From CAVTJL01 sp963828215 (GTDB lineage Bacteria > Pseudomonadota > Alphaproteobacteria > Geminicoccales > Geminicoccaceae): a stretch of DNA of 64,000 nucleotides. The stretch lies in assembly GCA_963828215.1 (NCBI GenBank), contig CAWHFO010000068.1, positions 62,001 through 126,000 of the forward strand, in the 5' to 3' direction. A program made the position numbers and the translations under genes. This document shows positions 8,319 to 17,523 of this stretch, piece by piece (position 1 is the stretch's first letter; every line of letters begins with the position of its first letter). A model generated the notes under the pieces. The model made no database searches and was not told where the DNA came from. It saw only the letters and a program-made list of their open reading frames with translations.

Positions 8319-8750
8319 ATGAACCGGGTGAGCGAGCTTAGCCAGCTGATAGTGGCGTCCTGGCTGTTGGCTGACGACGAGAACCCCATTCCCACATCTC
8401 ATGGGATTCTAGATCGCGCGCTTGCCGATGCCCTACGCCGTGCGCCGCTCCCACCGTGGGCCTCGGAGAGTCTCCACTTCGTCGATGCCAGGGTCGGCCT
8501 GCAGTGTGTCGAGCTGCCCGCCATCTTGGATCGCGCGCAGAAGGCGCAGCTCACCACTGCACCCAATCCCTCATACCAGGAGACAAAGCCGCGCATAAGC
8601 CGAGCCGCTGCCAGGCATTTTCTCCGAAAGCTCGGGATAGCTGAGAACGATGCTCTGCAGTTTGGGCAGGCGTTGAAGTCTGCGGCGTCTGCCGCAATTC
8701 TCGCCAAGGAAAAGTTCGACGCGAGCGCGGAGGTCCTCCTGGAGGGCTAG
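8319..8750 (+). CDS. Unknown protein, first gene of the lower-GC cassette
   Basis: Encodes 143 residues; ATG at 8319 has GGAG six bases upstream. I recognise no family. The sequence looks largely helical, with no signal peptide or membrane segment, and includes Ala-rich helices near the C-terminus (ALKSAASAAILAKEKFDA). Its stop codon is immediately followed by a GGAGG-preceded TTG at 8751 that probably starts the HD phosphohydrolase gene, so the two are likely co-translated. Base composition drops here relative to typA, which suggests the gene came in with its neighbours. A role as accessory, antitoxin-like or sensor subunit of the cassette is only a guess. Confidence 0.6.
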   Translation: MNRVSELSQLIVASWLLADDENPIPTSHGILDRALADALRRAPLPPWASESLHFVDARVGLQCVELPAILDRAQKAQLTTAPNPSYQETKPRISRAAARHFLRKLGIAENDALQFGQALKSAASAAILAKEKFDASAEVLLEG

Positions 8751-10625
8751 TTGGCAGAGCAAGCAGTTCGCCAGTATCGCCAAGCTAAGCCTCATGTCTT
8801 CAAAGAAGACATGGTTTGACTGGCGGGTCCATAGAAAAAAGTACTGAGGAGCTTCGCGCCCAGTTCGTTGGCGCCCTCCCTGACCTGTGGGACGAGGTCT
8901 CCGCGCTCGTAAGGGCATGGCTCGTCCCAACAAAAATCGAACTCGGTCGCCGGCCGACGAGAGAGGTCTTTCCGAAGAAGTTCAATGACCCGATCTGGGG
9001 AGTTATCAGCCTACTCCCATGGGAGGTGCTTCTCCTCGACTCTCCCCTCCTCCAGCGCCTCCGCGGCGTCCGTCAACTTGGGCTAGCATCCCACGTATAT
9101 CCGGGCGCGGTGCACGATCGCCTAGAACACATTCGTGGCGTTGTCGAGGCCGCAGATAGGATGATCAATGAACTTGAGCGCAACGCCCAGAACCGGAAGG
9201 ACTTTGGAAACTCCCCTGATCAGGACGTCCCGCCCCTTGAATCATTTGACCGCATCTCCGTGCGATTGGCGGCGCTCCTCCACGACATCGGGCACGGCCC
9301 CTTTAGCCATGTCACCGAGCCACTAATACAGCTTAGGTATGCAGAGCCACTTCGTGCGGCCGAGGAGATTTCCGAGACTCCTTCGAGGGCGTCACTCAGA
9401 TCGCCTCTGCGGAGATCATCGCGGTTCTAATGACCCTCACCTCCGAGATGGATGAAGTCTTCCTTCATCCGAACTTTGGCGCTACTACGGAACCTCGCCA
9501 ACTCGCACTGGCCATCGCCGGCCGTATTCTGGGATCCCGCTCTTTCCTCAAGACTCCTTATCTATCGGGTATCATAAGTGGCCCACTTGACGCAGACAAA
9601 TTGGACTACATGGCACGTGACAGCCACCATGCCGGCCTGCCGCTCGCTATTGACTTCGAGCGCCTAATTAGTAAACTCGAGGTCATAACCATAACGGAAC
9701 GCAATGCGCCAAACCCGGAACTCCGCAGTAGAGCGGCGTCTTCAACCCACGGTAAGCTATACGACATAGGTATCTCTGCGCCGGGGCTGGGTGCATATGA
9801 GGAAATGGTGGTCAGTCGGGTAGTGCTCTATGATCAACTCTACTTCCACCATAAGGTTCGCGCAGCAGAAGTCCATGATCTCTAAGCTCATTACGATAGC
9901 CGAGGAAGAACGAGGCATAAGATTAACGGCTACGGAGTGTTTCCTAGGATTCTCAGATGATACAATGTTGGCGATCTTTGGAGGAGAATTGTCATATGAG
10001 ACGTTTAAGCGCCCGGGCCCACGAGCAAGGGTGTTAGCCGCTTCAATACGGCAGCGCGCCCTCTTTCATCGAGCCCTTGCCTTTGCTGCCCGGTTCATCC
10101 TCCTTCCTGAAGGGCTGACGAAGGGGGATAAGCAGGACACTCGAACCCTTTTGTGGAATGGGGTCCCTCGGAGGGCTTGAGGGGTGGGATAACCTACGTC
10201 TACTGGAACGAGAGATTGTGGAGCGCGTACAGGACCTGTGCGAGGCCGTCCCTGCGTTCTGTTCCCTACGTGCCCGGATATCCACCGAGGATGTAGTCGT
10301 CGATATCCCCCCAAACAAGGTGACAGTCAGAGGTAGTGATATCTTAACGAGAACAGAGACCGATGATATTGCACCGCCGACATTGTTCTTCGACCCAGAA
10401 CGATGGTCCCAGGCGTACGAGGCAACAAAGCACGTTGGATATATTTTTACTAAGCGGGAGTATAGGGCGGTTGTTGCCATGGCCGCTCGAATTGTATTTT
10501 ACGAGAGATTTAACGTTCTATTATCAAAGGATTCGGAGCTGCCTGCGAAGGCAGTAGGGCTTATTCGCGTGAATTGGTGGAAGGAGGCCTTGGAGTTCGC
10601 GAAAGTGACCCAAGTCCGTCTATGA
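8751..10625 (+). pseudogene. SAMHD1-like HD-domain phosphohydrolase, several frameshifts
   Basis: Read through four small frame changes (about 8815–8845, 9380, 9872 and 10165) this is one protein of about 610–620 residues. The SAMHD1/dGTPase-like HD core is clear: LDSPLLQRLRGVRQLGLASH, then HDRLEH (9112), LLHDIGHGPFSH (HD pair at 9281–9286) and LDADKLDYMARD (metal aspartate near 9590), then YFHHKVRAAE. These are the H…HD…D metal ligands of enzymes that cleave dNTPs or related nucleotides. The C-terminal third (GYIFTKREYRAVVAMAARIVFYERF) also matches the family. A GGAGG-preceded TTG at 8751 and an ATG at 8794 are both possible starts; the first change falls in or beside an A6 run. All ligands are intact, so the enzyme is probably functional and the breaks are sequence errors. 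It lies between an unknown gene and a nuclease gene in one operon. Confidence 0.8.
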
Positions 10626-10629
10626 GGCC

Positions 10630-11274
10630 TTGGCCGTCGAGCGACCGAGGCTCGCGTCAATAGAAATTGAGCAGATAGTTGTTCCGGACAAATGGGGACT
10701 TGAGGGTGCGGCGACCCGCAAGAGGATCGTGGATGATCTCAAGTATTACGCTCCGGGAGGATTTGGAGCTCGTCGTGTAGAGGAGATTGGCTCGGCGATC
10801 TGCTCGTTGTTAGCATTTATAGATGTTGCAGAGGAAGCTGGCACGTTTGTGGGTGTGGACAGCATAGATGAGAAGGTTCTTCAGGGACGGCTTAGGGATC
10901 ACTTACTCTCCTACGGTCAAAAAGTTCGGGAAGGTCAAGAGATCGGCGGGGGGGAGACGGATCTAATCCTCGGAGGCGATCTGATTGTAGAGAACAAGAT
11001 TGAGAAAGATGGAGGTGATCCTTTCGCCAATCGCGACTATACGGCACAAGCACGAAGATATGCGCTGGCTCTTGGCTCAGTAGATGTGCTCTTTGTGGTA
11101 GTCTGCTTCAAGTGCCTTTCTGAGGCTGCGTACCTTCCTCCCTCGAACAGGATGAAAGTTCTGGGGCCCGTTCCGGATCTTCGGGGGCTAGCGGCAGAGA
11201 TTCGCGTCGCGATCCCTTGGTCGGTTGCGACGCCGTCCCGCGCGAAGGTGCCTAGGGAGATCTCGGCCTCGTAG
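10630..11274 (+). CDS. PD-(D/E)XK superfamily nuclease-like protein
   Basis: Encodes 214 residues from a TTG at 10630 (GAGG just upstream); an ATG at 10622 overlaps the previous stop as ATGA and would be the natural coupled start if one base were missing. The restriction-nuclease fold core is visible: GETDLILGGDLIVENKI gives the metal-binding Asp111 and the E121-x-K123 pair, and AQARRYALAL gives a Q-x3-Y motif (Q140, Y144) known from RecB/lambda-exonuclease-like members. A conserved helix LQGRLRDHLLSYGQ lies before it. Such proteins cut DNA in defence, repair or recombination. There is no recognisable target-recognition domain. The pairing with an HD nucleotide phosphohydrolase suggests a defence module (inference). 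The C-terminus is low-complexity and may have been displaced by an indel. Confidence 0.65.
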   Translation: MAVERPRLASIEIEQIVVPDKWGLEGAATRKRIVDDLKYYAPGGFGARRVEEIGSAICSLLAFIDVAEEAGTFVGVDSIDEKVLQGRLRDHLLSYGQKVREGQEIGGGETDLILGGDLIVENKIEKDGGDPFANRDYTAQARRYALALGSVDVLFVVVCFKCLSEAAYLPPSNRMKVLGPVPDLRGLAAEIRVAIPWSVATPSRAKVPREISAS

Positions 11275-11412
11275 CCGTCGTACTCAAACTGCCACCAAGT
11301 GAGATCCAAACTGCAGGGCGTCGGCCGCGGTGCGTCCGTCGAACAGCCGGAGCCGGCTGGCGACGGAGATGCAAGCGCGAGTTGACGCGGCCGTGTGGCG
11401 CGACCCCCTCGG

Positions 11413-12243
11413 CTATCGGCCCGGCGCGCCTGCCCCGACCTCGCTCGCCTCGGCGGCGATCGCCTTGGCGCCGAGGCCGGACTTGACGATGCGGATCAGC
11501 TCCTCCTCGCTGGTCTGCGAGGTCGAGGCGTCGAGCACGATCTGGCCGAAATGAAGAAAGTTGATGCGGTCGCAGACCTCGAAGATCTGGTTGTAGTTGT
11601 GGACGATGAGGATGATCGAGACCTCGCGCTGGCGGCGCAGGTTCTGGATGAGGCCCAGCACATGGGCGCTCTCGCGCACGCCCAGCGCCGCCAGCGGCTC
11701 GTCGAGGACGAGAATCGTCGGCGAGGAATAGATCGAGCGGGCGACCGCCACCGACTGGCGCTGGCCGCCGGACAGAAGCTCGACGGTGCTGTCGACGCTG
11801 GGGATCGTGATGCCCAGCGTGTCGAGATAGCCGCGCGCCAGCTCGCGCATCTTCCTGTTGTCGAGGAGCTTCAGGCCCAGGACGCGGCGGTGATGCTCGC
11901 GGCCGAGGAACATGTTGTGGTAGATGCTGAGGTCCTTGATCAGCGCCAGGTCCTGGTAGACCGTCTCGATGCCGTGGGCGCGGGCATCGCGCGGCGAGCC
12001 GAAGCGGGCCTCCTCGCCGTGCACCCGGACCGTGCCGCTGTCGGGCGCATGGAAGCCCGAGAGGATTTTTATCAGCGTGGACTTGCCGGCGCCGTTGTCG
12101 CCCACGAGCGCCAGCACCTCGCCCCGGCGCAGCTCGATGCTGACGTCGACCAGCGCCGTGACGGCGCCGAAGCTCTTGCTGATGTGCCGCATCTCGAGGA
12201 TGACGGGCGCGTCCGCGGCGAGCGGGGGGACGTCCTGGCTCAT
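11413..12243 (-). CDS. Sugar ABC transporter ATPase, single-domain CUT2 (FrcA-like)
   Basis: A 276-residue ATPase with Walker A GDNGAGKS (48–55), signature LSGGQRQ (157–163) and Walker B ILVLDEP (177–183). It powers uptake of a monosaccharide together with the permease and binding protein upstream. Most CUT2 ATPases (RbsA, XylG) carry two ATPase domains in tandem; this one has a single domain, as FrcA of the rhizobial fructose transporter does, so it should act as a homodimer. Its ATG overlaps the permease stop as ATGA, showing translational coupling. The usual D-loop aspartate region reads LAALGVRE, as in this subgroup. It is the last gene of the operon; a short inverted repeat (AGCCGG/CCGGCT) follows. 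Confidence 0.9.
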   Translation of the reverse strand: MSQDVPPLAADAPVILEMRHISKSFGAVTALVDVSIELRRGEVLALVGDNGAGKSTLIKILSGFHAPDSGTVRVHGEEARFGSPRDARAHGIETVYQDLALIKDLSIYHNMFLGREHHRRVLGLKLLDNRKMRELARGYLDTLGITIPSVDSTVELLSGGQRQSVAVARSIYSSPTILVLDEPLAALGVRESAHVLGLIQNLRRQREVSIILIVHNYNQIFEVCDRINFLHFGQIVLDASTSQTSEEELIRIVKSGLGAKAIAAEASEVGAGAPGR

Positions 12244-13316
12244 ATCCGTCTCCGGGCGCGGATCCTGTCCACCTGCACGTTCAGCATCATGGCGAGGATG
12301 ATCGCGGCGCCGAGGTAGATGTCGGACACCGTCGCCTGGGCGCCCAGCATCACGAGGCCGTTGTTGAGCGTCGCCACGACGAAGGCGCCGACGAGCGAGC
12401 CGACCGCGGTGCCCGAGCCGCCCAGCAGCGACGTCCCGCCGATGACGGCCGCGGCGATCGCCTGCAGCGTGAGATTGGGGCCGCCGGCGAGCGGGTCGGC
12501 GGAGGCGAACTGGACGGTGTTGATGACGCCGGCCGCGGCGGCGAGCCCGCCGACGATCATGAAGTTGTAGACCTTGATCCGATCGGTGCGGACGCCGATC
12601 TCCCTGGCGCCCACGATGTTGCTGCCGGTCGCGATGGTGTGGAGGCCGAAGGTCGTCCGGTTGAGCACGAGCGCCATGGCCGCCACGGCGACGACGGTCC
12701 AGAGGAACGGCGTGAAGGCCGTGAGGCCGTGCCAGGACCACAAGGAGTTCGTCGGGCTGTAGAGGTTCTCGCCGAAGATCGCGTTGAAGGGCTCCTCGAC
12801 CGGCGCGATGATCGGCTGGCTGTTGTAGAGCGAGACGACGACGCCCTGGAGAAGAAAAAGAGTCCCGATCGTGGTGATCAGGGACGGCACCCGGAACGCC
12901 ACGGTGATGATGCCGTTGAAGACGCCGATGAGCACGCCCAGCGCCACGGCGGCGATGGCCGCCACGGCCACCGGCACGCCCCAGCCGATGCACAGGAGCA
13001 CCATGACGTAGGGGGCGAGCGAGAAGGTGCTGCCCACCGAGATGTCGATCTCGCCCGTGATCATCAGCATGACCTCGGCCACGGCGATCATGCCGAAGCG
13101 GCCCGTGTCGCGGAGCACGACGCTCAGCTCCTGGGAGGACAAAAAGGCCCCGCTGCTGCCCCACTGGAAGTAGATCACGAGCACGAGCGCGACGACGGCG
13201 ATGCTGGCCTCCCGGTAGCGGGACAGGATGACCAGCGCCCTCTCGAGCACCGTCTCGGGCTCGGCTATGCCGACCTTGCGTGCCGCCGTCTCGCGGGGTC
13301 GGGTCGTGCCTGCCAT
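12240..13316 (-). CDS. Sugar ABC transporter permease (CUT2, FrcC/RbsC-like)
   Basis: A 358-residue inner-membrane protein with about nine to ten hydrophobic helices. Family features are MITGEIDISVGSTF, GVFNGIITVAFRVPSLITTI and GGTSLLGGSGTAVGSLVGA, which are the conserved cytoplasmic and membrane loops of the BPD_transp_2 sugar permeases. It forms the translocation channel, probably as a homodimer, for the sugar delivered by the binding protein encoded just upstream. The ATG at 13316 has GGAG seven bases before it; the frame extends further but the extension lacks family sequence. The 146-base gap to the binding-protein gene is extremely GC-rich with several stem-forming segments, as often seen where the binding protein must be made in excess. 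Confidence 0.92.
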   Translation of the reverse strand: MAGTTRPRETAARKVGIAEPETVLERALVILSRYREASIAVVALVLVIYFQWGSSGAFLSSQELSVVLRDTGRFGMIAVAEVMLMITGEIDISVGSTFSLAPYVMVLLCIGWGVPVAVAAIAAVALGVLIGVFNGIITVAFRVPSLITTIGTLFLLQGVVVSLYNSQPIIAPVEEPFNAIFGENLYSPTNSLWSWHGLTAFTPFLWTVVAVAAMALVLNRTTFGLHTIATGSNIVGAREIGVRTDRIKVYNFMIVGGLAAAAGVINTVQFASADPLAGGPNLTLQAIAAAVIGGTSLLGGSGTAVGSLVGAFVVATLNNGLVMLGAQATVSDIYLGAAIILAMMLNVQVDRIRARRRI

Positions 13317-13462
13317 CTTCGGCTCCTTGGGCCGGGGCTCTCGACGTGGGGGCTGCGGGAGCGGGCCCGGCCGGCGCCCGTCAGCGCCGCCGGGCCCCGG
13401 CGCGCCCGCGGCAGGGGCGCGCGCAGACCGGGGCGGGCGACCCGCCGGCTCCCGCCCGGGCC
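13317..13462 (-). other. GC-rich stem-forming spacer between binding-protein and permease genes
   Basis: No gene. Almost pure G/C with overlapping inverted segments (for example GCCGGGCCC and CGGCGGGTCGCCCGC on the minus strand). Such spacers commonly stop or protect transcripts so that the binding protein is made in larger amounts than the membrane components; that role is inferred from position. Confidence 0.35.
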
Positions 13463-14545
13463 CTAGGTCGGCTCGGCGTCGGTGCTGCCCTCGAAGCGGC
13501 TCTTGCCCAGATAGAGCTCGACATTGTCCTTCGTCACATAGGCGAGGCTGGTATTGGTGTCGGCCGGGGCGACGGCACCCCCCGAGAGCTTGTACAGATA
13601 AAACTGCAGGGTCGGCACGAAGCCCTGCAGATAGGGCTGCTGGTCCGTCGTGAAGCTCATGTCCCCGGTCTTGATGTAGCCCAGCGTCTGCGGATAGAGA
13701 TCGTAGCCCGCGACGATCACGCCCTTCTTGCCGAGGCCGTACTTGGCCGAGACGTAGCCGCAGGCATAGGTGTCGCCGCCGCCGGTGCCGAAGAGGCCGG
13801 CCACGTCCTTGTGGCTCAGATAGTAGCTCTCGATCCGCGAGAACTCGGTCGCCTGGTCGAGGCCGCTGTTGACGACGTCGTAGGTCACGGGATTGCCGTG
13901 GTCCTTGATCGCCTGGATGTAGCCGTCGAGGCGCGGCTGCAGGTTGAGCGTGCCCGGGCTCGGGATCGACAGCATCACATGGCTGCCCTTGGGCACCATC
14001 GCCAGCCATCTGGTCGCGATGTCGTAGCCCGAGTCGTAGAGCGGCTGCCCCACATAGGCCAGACGCTTGTTGGGGCTGCCCTTCGGCACGTCGGCATTGT
14101 AGGCGATCACCGGGATGCCGGCGGCGAGCGCGTTGGCCGTGGGCTGGTCGAACGCCTTGGCGTCGACCAGGCACACCGCGATGCCGTCCGCCTTCTGCGC
14201 GATCGCGATCTGCATCGCGTTGACCATCTCGGACACGACGCTGTTCTGCGAGCCGGTCCACTGATAGCTGGTGCCGAAGAAGGCGCAGGCATCCTGGATG
14301 CCGTAGATCGCCGGCGTGAAGAACTCGTTGGTCGTCACATGGTTGACGAACACGAACTTGTATTTTTTCTCCGGCAGCCCGCCGGCCGCCAGGGCCGGGC
14401 TCATGGCACCCGCAGCCCCCAGCGCGCCCGCCAGCGCCGCCCCGCCCACGCCCAGCTTCGCCGCCATGGCGAAGGCCTTGCGCCGGCTGACCTCGATGCT
14501 GATCCGCGCCGCCTGCGCGGCCTGATTCCGGCTGTCGTCCTGCAC
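13463..14545 (-). CDS. Periplasmic sugar-binding protein of the ABC transporter (FrcB/RbsB-like)
   Basis: A 360-residue exported protein. The N-terminus has a twin-arginine-type signal (SRRKAFAMAAKLGVGGAAL) ending at about ALAA, then the peripla_BP_4 fold: KYKFVFVNHVTTNEFFTPAI, GIAVCLVDAKAF, AAGIPVIAYNAD, and GLFGTGGGDTYACGYV. It captures a sugar or polyol in the periplasm for the downstream permease and ATPase; the exact ligand cannot be read from sequence. The GTG at 14545 was chosen because GGGAGG lies 7–8 bases upstream; the frame runs further upstream without family content. It is the first gene of the operon and is divergent from the STAND gene at 14784. Confidence 0.9.
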   Translation of the reverse strand: MQDDSRNQAAQAARISIEVSRRKAFAMAAKLGVGGAALAGALGAAGAMSPALAAGGLPEKKYKFVFVNHVTTNEFFTPAIYGIQDACAFFGTSYQWTGSQNSVVSEMVNAMQIAIAQKADGIAVCLVDAKAFDQPTANALAAGIPVIAYNADVPKGSPNKRLAYVGQPLYDSGYDIATRWLAMVPKGSHVMLSIPSPGTLNLQPRLDGYIQAIKDHGNPVTYDVVNSGLDQATEFSRIESYYLSHKDVAGLFGTGGGDTYACGYVSAKYGLGKKGVIVAGYDLYPQTLGYIKTGDMSFTTDQQPYLQGFVPTLQFYLYKLSGGAVAPADTNTSLAYVTKDNVELYLGKSRFEGSTDAEPT

Positions 14546-14783
14546 GTCCTTGCCTCCCTGTGCCCGGCGCTCCCCGCAGGAGCCTCTTCTGGACCTGCAG
14601 CCGGGACCTCGCCGATGACCGATTTTTCGATCGCCGGCGGCGAGGTTACGCGCCCACCGACGCGCGCCGCAACTGTGGAATCGTGGAAGGACGGACACGA
14701 CCGCGGCGGCCGGCTGCCCCGTGCCGCCTCGACCTCGCCTGTCCGTTCCGTTAGTCTCCCCGGGATCGAGGGGAGCAGCGCCC

Positions 14784-17467
14784 GTGCAGCGCGTCTTCGT
14801 CAGCTCGACCGGCAAGGACCTGCTCGACTACCGCGAGGCGGCCTGCCGCGCGATCGAGCGGCCTCGACGGCTTCCATGCCGATGCCATGGAGAACTGGGG
14901 CGCCCGCGACGACGCTCCCGGAGAGCTTCGACGAGAAGCGCATCGCCGCCGCCGACGTTTTCGTCCTCATCCTCGGCCACTGCTACGGCAGCTCGCCGCC
15001 CGGCCAGGAGCTCTCCTATACCGAGCTGGAGTACGAGGCGGCGCTGAGAGAAAAAAAGCCGATCCTGCGGCTTCGTCGCCAATGACGATTTTCCTCTCAA
15101 GCGCCGCCTGGATCGAGCCCGACGACAGGCGCAGGCGCCAGGAGGCGTTCCGCGAGCGCGTCCTCAACGGGCCTGACAAGAAGATAGCCAAGCTCTTCGA
15201 GCCCGACCCGGCGAAGCTCGGCGACATATGTGACTCAGGCGCTGCTGCAACTGGCGGAGCGCGCCGCGCCCTAGACGCTCGGCCCGCTCGCCAGCCCCCT
15301 TCACCGTGCCGTCGCCCGTCGCCGACTTCACCGGCCGCGACGACGAGATCGCCACCCTGACGGCAGCCCTGGCCCTGAACGGCCGGGCCAGCGTCTCCGC
15401 CATCGACGGGATGGGCGGCATGGGCAAGAGCCAGCTCGCCTACGAGCTGGCCTTTCGGCTGGCCGACCGCTTCCCCGACGGCCGCATTTTTCTCGACATG
15501 CAGGGCACCGGCGAGCGGCCCCTGGCACCCGAGGATGCCATGGCCCGGGTGATCGAGGCTTTCTCGCCCGACGCCCGCCCGCCGAGCGAGCCGGACCGCC
15601 TGAAAGCCGCCTACCAGCAGACGCTCGCCGGCAAGCGGGCGCTCCTCCTGCTCGACAACGCCGCCGACACGAGACAGGTGGCGCCGCTCCTGCCGCCGGC
15701 CCCGGTGGCGCTGCTCGTCACCTCGCGCCAGCGCATCCTGCTCCAGGGGACGAAAAGCCTGGAGCTGAGGATGCTCACGCCCGAGAGCGCGCTTCTCCTC
15801 CTGCGCGGCATGGTGCCCGAGGCGCGCGCGGACGACGCGGCGCTCGCCGCCATCGCCCGACGCTGCGGCCACCTGCCGCTCGCGCTCCGCGCCGCCGGCA
15901 GCTTTTTGCAGGCGCACCCGTCCTGGACGGTCGAGGACTATCTGGACGCGCTGGCGGGCGAGCGCACCCGCCTCGCGGCGCTCGAGGTGCCCGAGGCCCA
16001 GCTCGACGTCCGCAGCGTTCTCGGCCTCGGCCTCGCGAAGCTGCGCGAGGAAACCCCCGAGCTCGCCGCCGCCTGGACTCTTCTTGCCGTCTTCCCCGCC
16101 GGCTTCGACCGCGAGGCCGCCGCCGCCGTCTGGCAGCAGGACCTCGCCCTCACCCGCGACCGCCTCGACGCCCTCGTCAACCGCAGCCTCCTCACCGCCG
16201 AGCAGGAAGCCCGCTTCCGCCTCCACGACCTTTTGCGCGACCTCGCCCGCGAGCAGGCCGAGGCCATGGCGTTGCAGGCCGCGCACCTGCGCCACGGCGA
16301 GCACTACGTCAGCGTGCTCGGGAGGGCCGATGAGCTCTATCTGGCCGGCGCTCCGCTCGATGGCCTGGCACTCTTCGACAGCGAGCGGGCCAACATCGAG
16401 GCGGCCCAGGCCTGGGCGGCAGCAGCACCTCGAGCAGAGCCGCGAAGCCGCCCAGCTCTGCTCCGACCTCAGCAATGCCGGCGCCCATGTCCTGAGCCTC
16501 CGCCTGCCACCGCGGATCCGCGTCCGCTGGCTCGAGGCCGCCCGCGAGGGCTGCCGGGTCAACGGGAATTGCCGCGGCGAGGGCGACGCGCTGGGCAATC
16601 TCGGCAATCGCCTGGGCCGACCTCGGCGAGACCCGTAAGGCCATCGAGCTTCTACGAGCAGCATCTCGCGATCGCCCGCGAGACGGCGACCGTCGCGGCG
16701 AGGGCAACGCGCTGGGCAATCTCGGCATCGCCTGGGCCGACCTCGGCGAGACCCGCAAGGCCATCGGGCTTTACGAGCAGCATCTCGCGATCGCCCGCGA
16801 GATCGGCGACCGTCGGGGCGAGGGCGAACGCGCTGGGCAATCTCGGCATCGCCCGGGCCGACCTCGGCGAGACCCGCAAGGCCATCGAGCTTTACGAGCA
16901 GTGGCTCGCGATCGCCCGCGAGATCGGCGACCGTCATGGCGAGGGAGCGCGCTGGGCAATCTCGGCAACGCCTGGGCCGCCCTCGGCGAGACCCGCAAGG
17001 CCATCGAGCTACTACGAGCAGCATCCTCGCGATCGCCCGCGAGATCGGCGACCGTCGGGGCGAGGGCGACGCGCTGGGCAATCTCGGCAACGCCTGGGCC
17101 GCCCTCGGCGAGACCCGCAAGGCCATCGGGCTTTACGAGCAGCATCTCGCGATCGCCCGCGAGATCGGCGACCGTCGCGGCGAGGGCAACGCGCTGGGCA
17201 ATCTCGGCCTCGCCTGGGCCGCCCTCGGCGAGACCCGAAGGCCATCGAGGCTTTACGAGCAGCAGCTCGCCATCGCCCGCGAGATCGGCCGACCGTCGCG
17301 GCGAGGGCACGGCGCTCTGGAACCTGGCGCTGGCGTACGAGAAGGAGGGCGACCAGACGGAGGCGGTGAGGCTGGCGACGCTGTCGCTTTCCATCCACCG
17401 CGAGATCGAGGACCCGTTCGCGCCCAAGATCGAGGCTTGGCTCCGGGAACGCGGCATCGAGCCCTGA
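14784..17467 (+). pseudogene. STAND NTPase: DUF4062 – NB-ARC – TPR array, many frameshifts
   Basis: One gene broken by many single-base indels (near 14862, 14930, 15065–15110, 15235–15300, 16425 and repeatedly in the repeat array). It starts at a GTG (14784, GGGGAG upstream) with QRVFVSSTGKDLLDYR, the opening of DUF4062, continuing ADVFVLILGHCYGS and YTELEYEAAL. The NB-ARC part follows: P-loop GMGGMGKSQLA (near 15408), Walker B ALLLLDNAAD, LLVTSR, GHLPLALR and the MHD-like LHDLLRDLA. The C-terminal part is a tetratricopeptide array of 40-residue units. STAND proteins of this architecture act as ATP-dependent sensors; bacterial relatives include antiviral Avs-type proteins. Here the N-terminal DUF4062 would be effector or adaptor and the TPRs the sensor (inference). 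The indels may be sequence errors aggravated by the repeats, or true decay; both remain possible. Confidence 0.8.
16591..17314 (+). repeat. Six near-identical ~120-bp tandem repeats encoding TPR units
   Basis: Units begin with CTGGGCAATCTCGGC at 16591, 16712, 16833, 16952, 17074 and 17194, and a diverged last unit begins at 17315. Spacings are 121, 121, 119, 122, 120 and 121 bases, so nearly every unit carries an indel relative to a 120-base (40-codon) period. Translated units read GNLG.AWA.LGETRKAI.LYEQ. Near-identity at the DNA level, including synonymous positions, means recent amplification or gene conversion. The irregular spacing breaks the frame several times, which is also what poorly resolved repeat consensus would look like. 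Confidence 0.9.
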
Positions 17468-17488
17468 GGCTCGGCTTTGAGTTTCTGC

Positions 17489-17516
17489 TTGACGAGAGGC
17501 TATAAAGTCTTATACA
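17489..17516 (+). promoter_or_regulatory. Strong sigma-70-type promoter, possibly leaderless
   Basis: TTGACG (17489–17494), 16-base spacer, TATACA (17511–17516). Transcription would begin at about 17523, practically at the ATG of the next gene at 17524, although AAGGAG also sits just before that ATG. It is one of the clearest consensus promoters in the window. Confidence 0.6.
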
Positions 17517-17523
17517 AGGAGAA

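Noticed and set aside
11037..11309. A 90-codon minus-strand frame over the nuclease gene end
   Set aside because: It looked protein-like for a short stretch, but it overlaps the conserved nuclease frame and has no start signal.
8109..11412. Attachment-site direct repeats bounding the lower-GC cassette
   Set aside because: No convincing repeat, integrase or tRNA end was found at either edge, so the mode of acquisition is left open.
16591..17314. CRISPR-like periodic repeats
   Set aside because: Units are contiguous without spacers and code for TPR helices with a 40-codon period.
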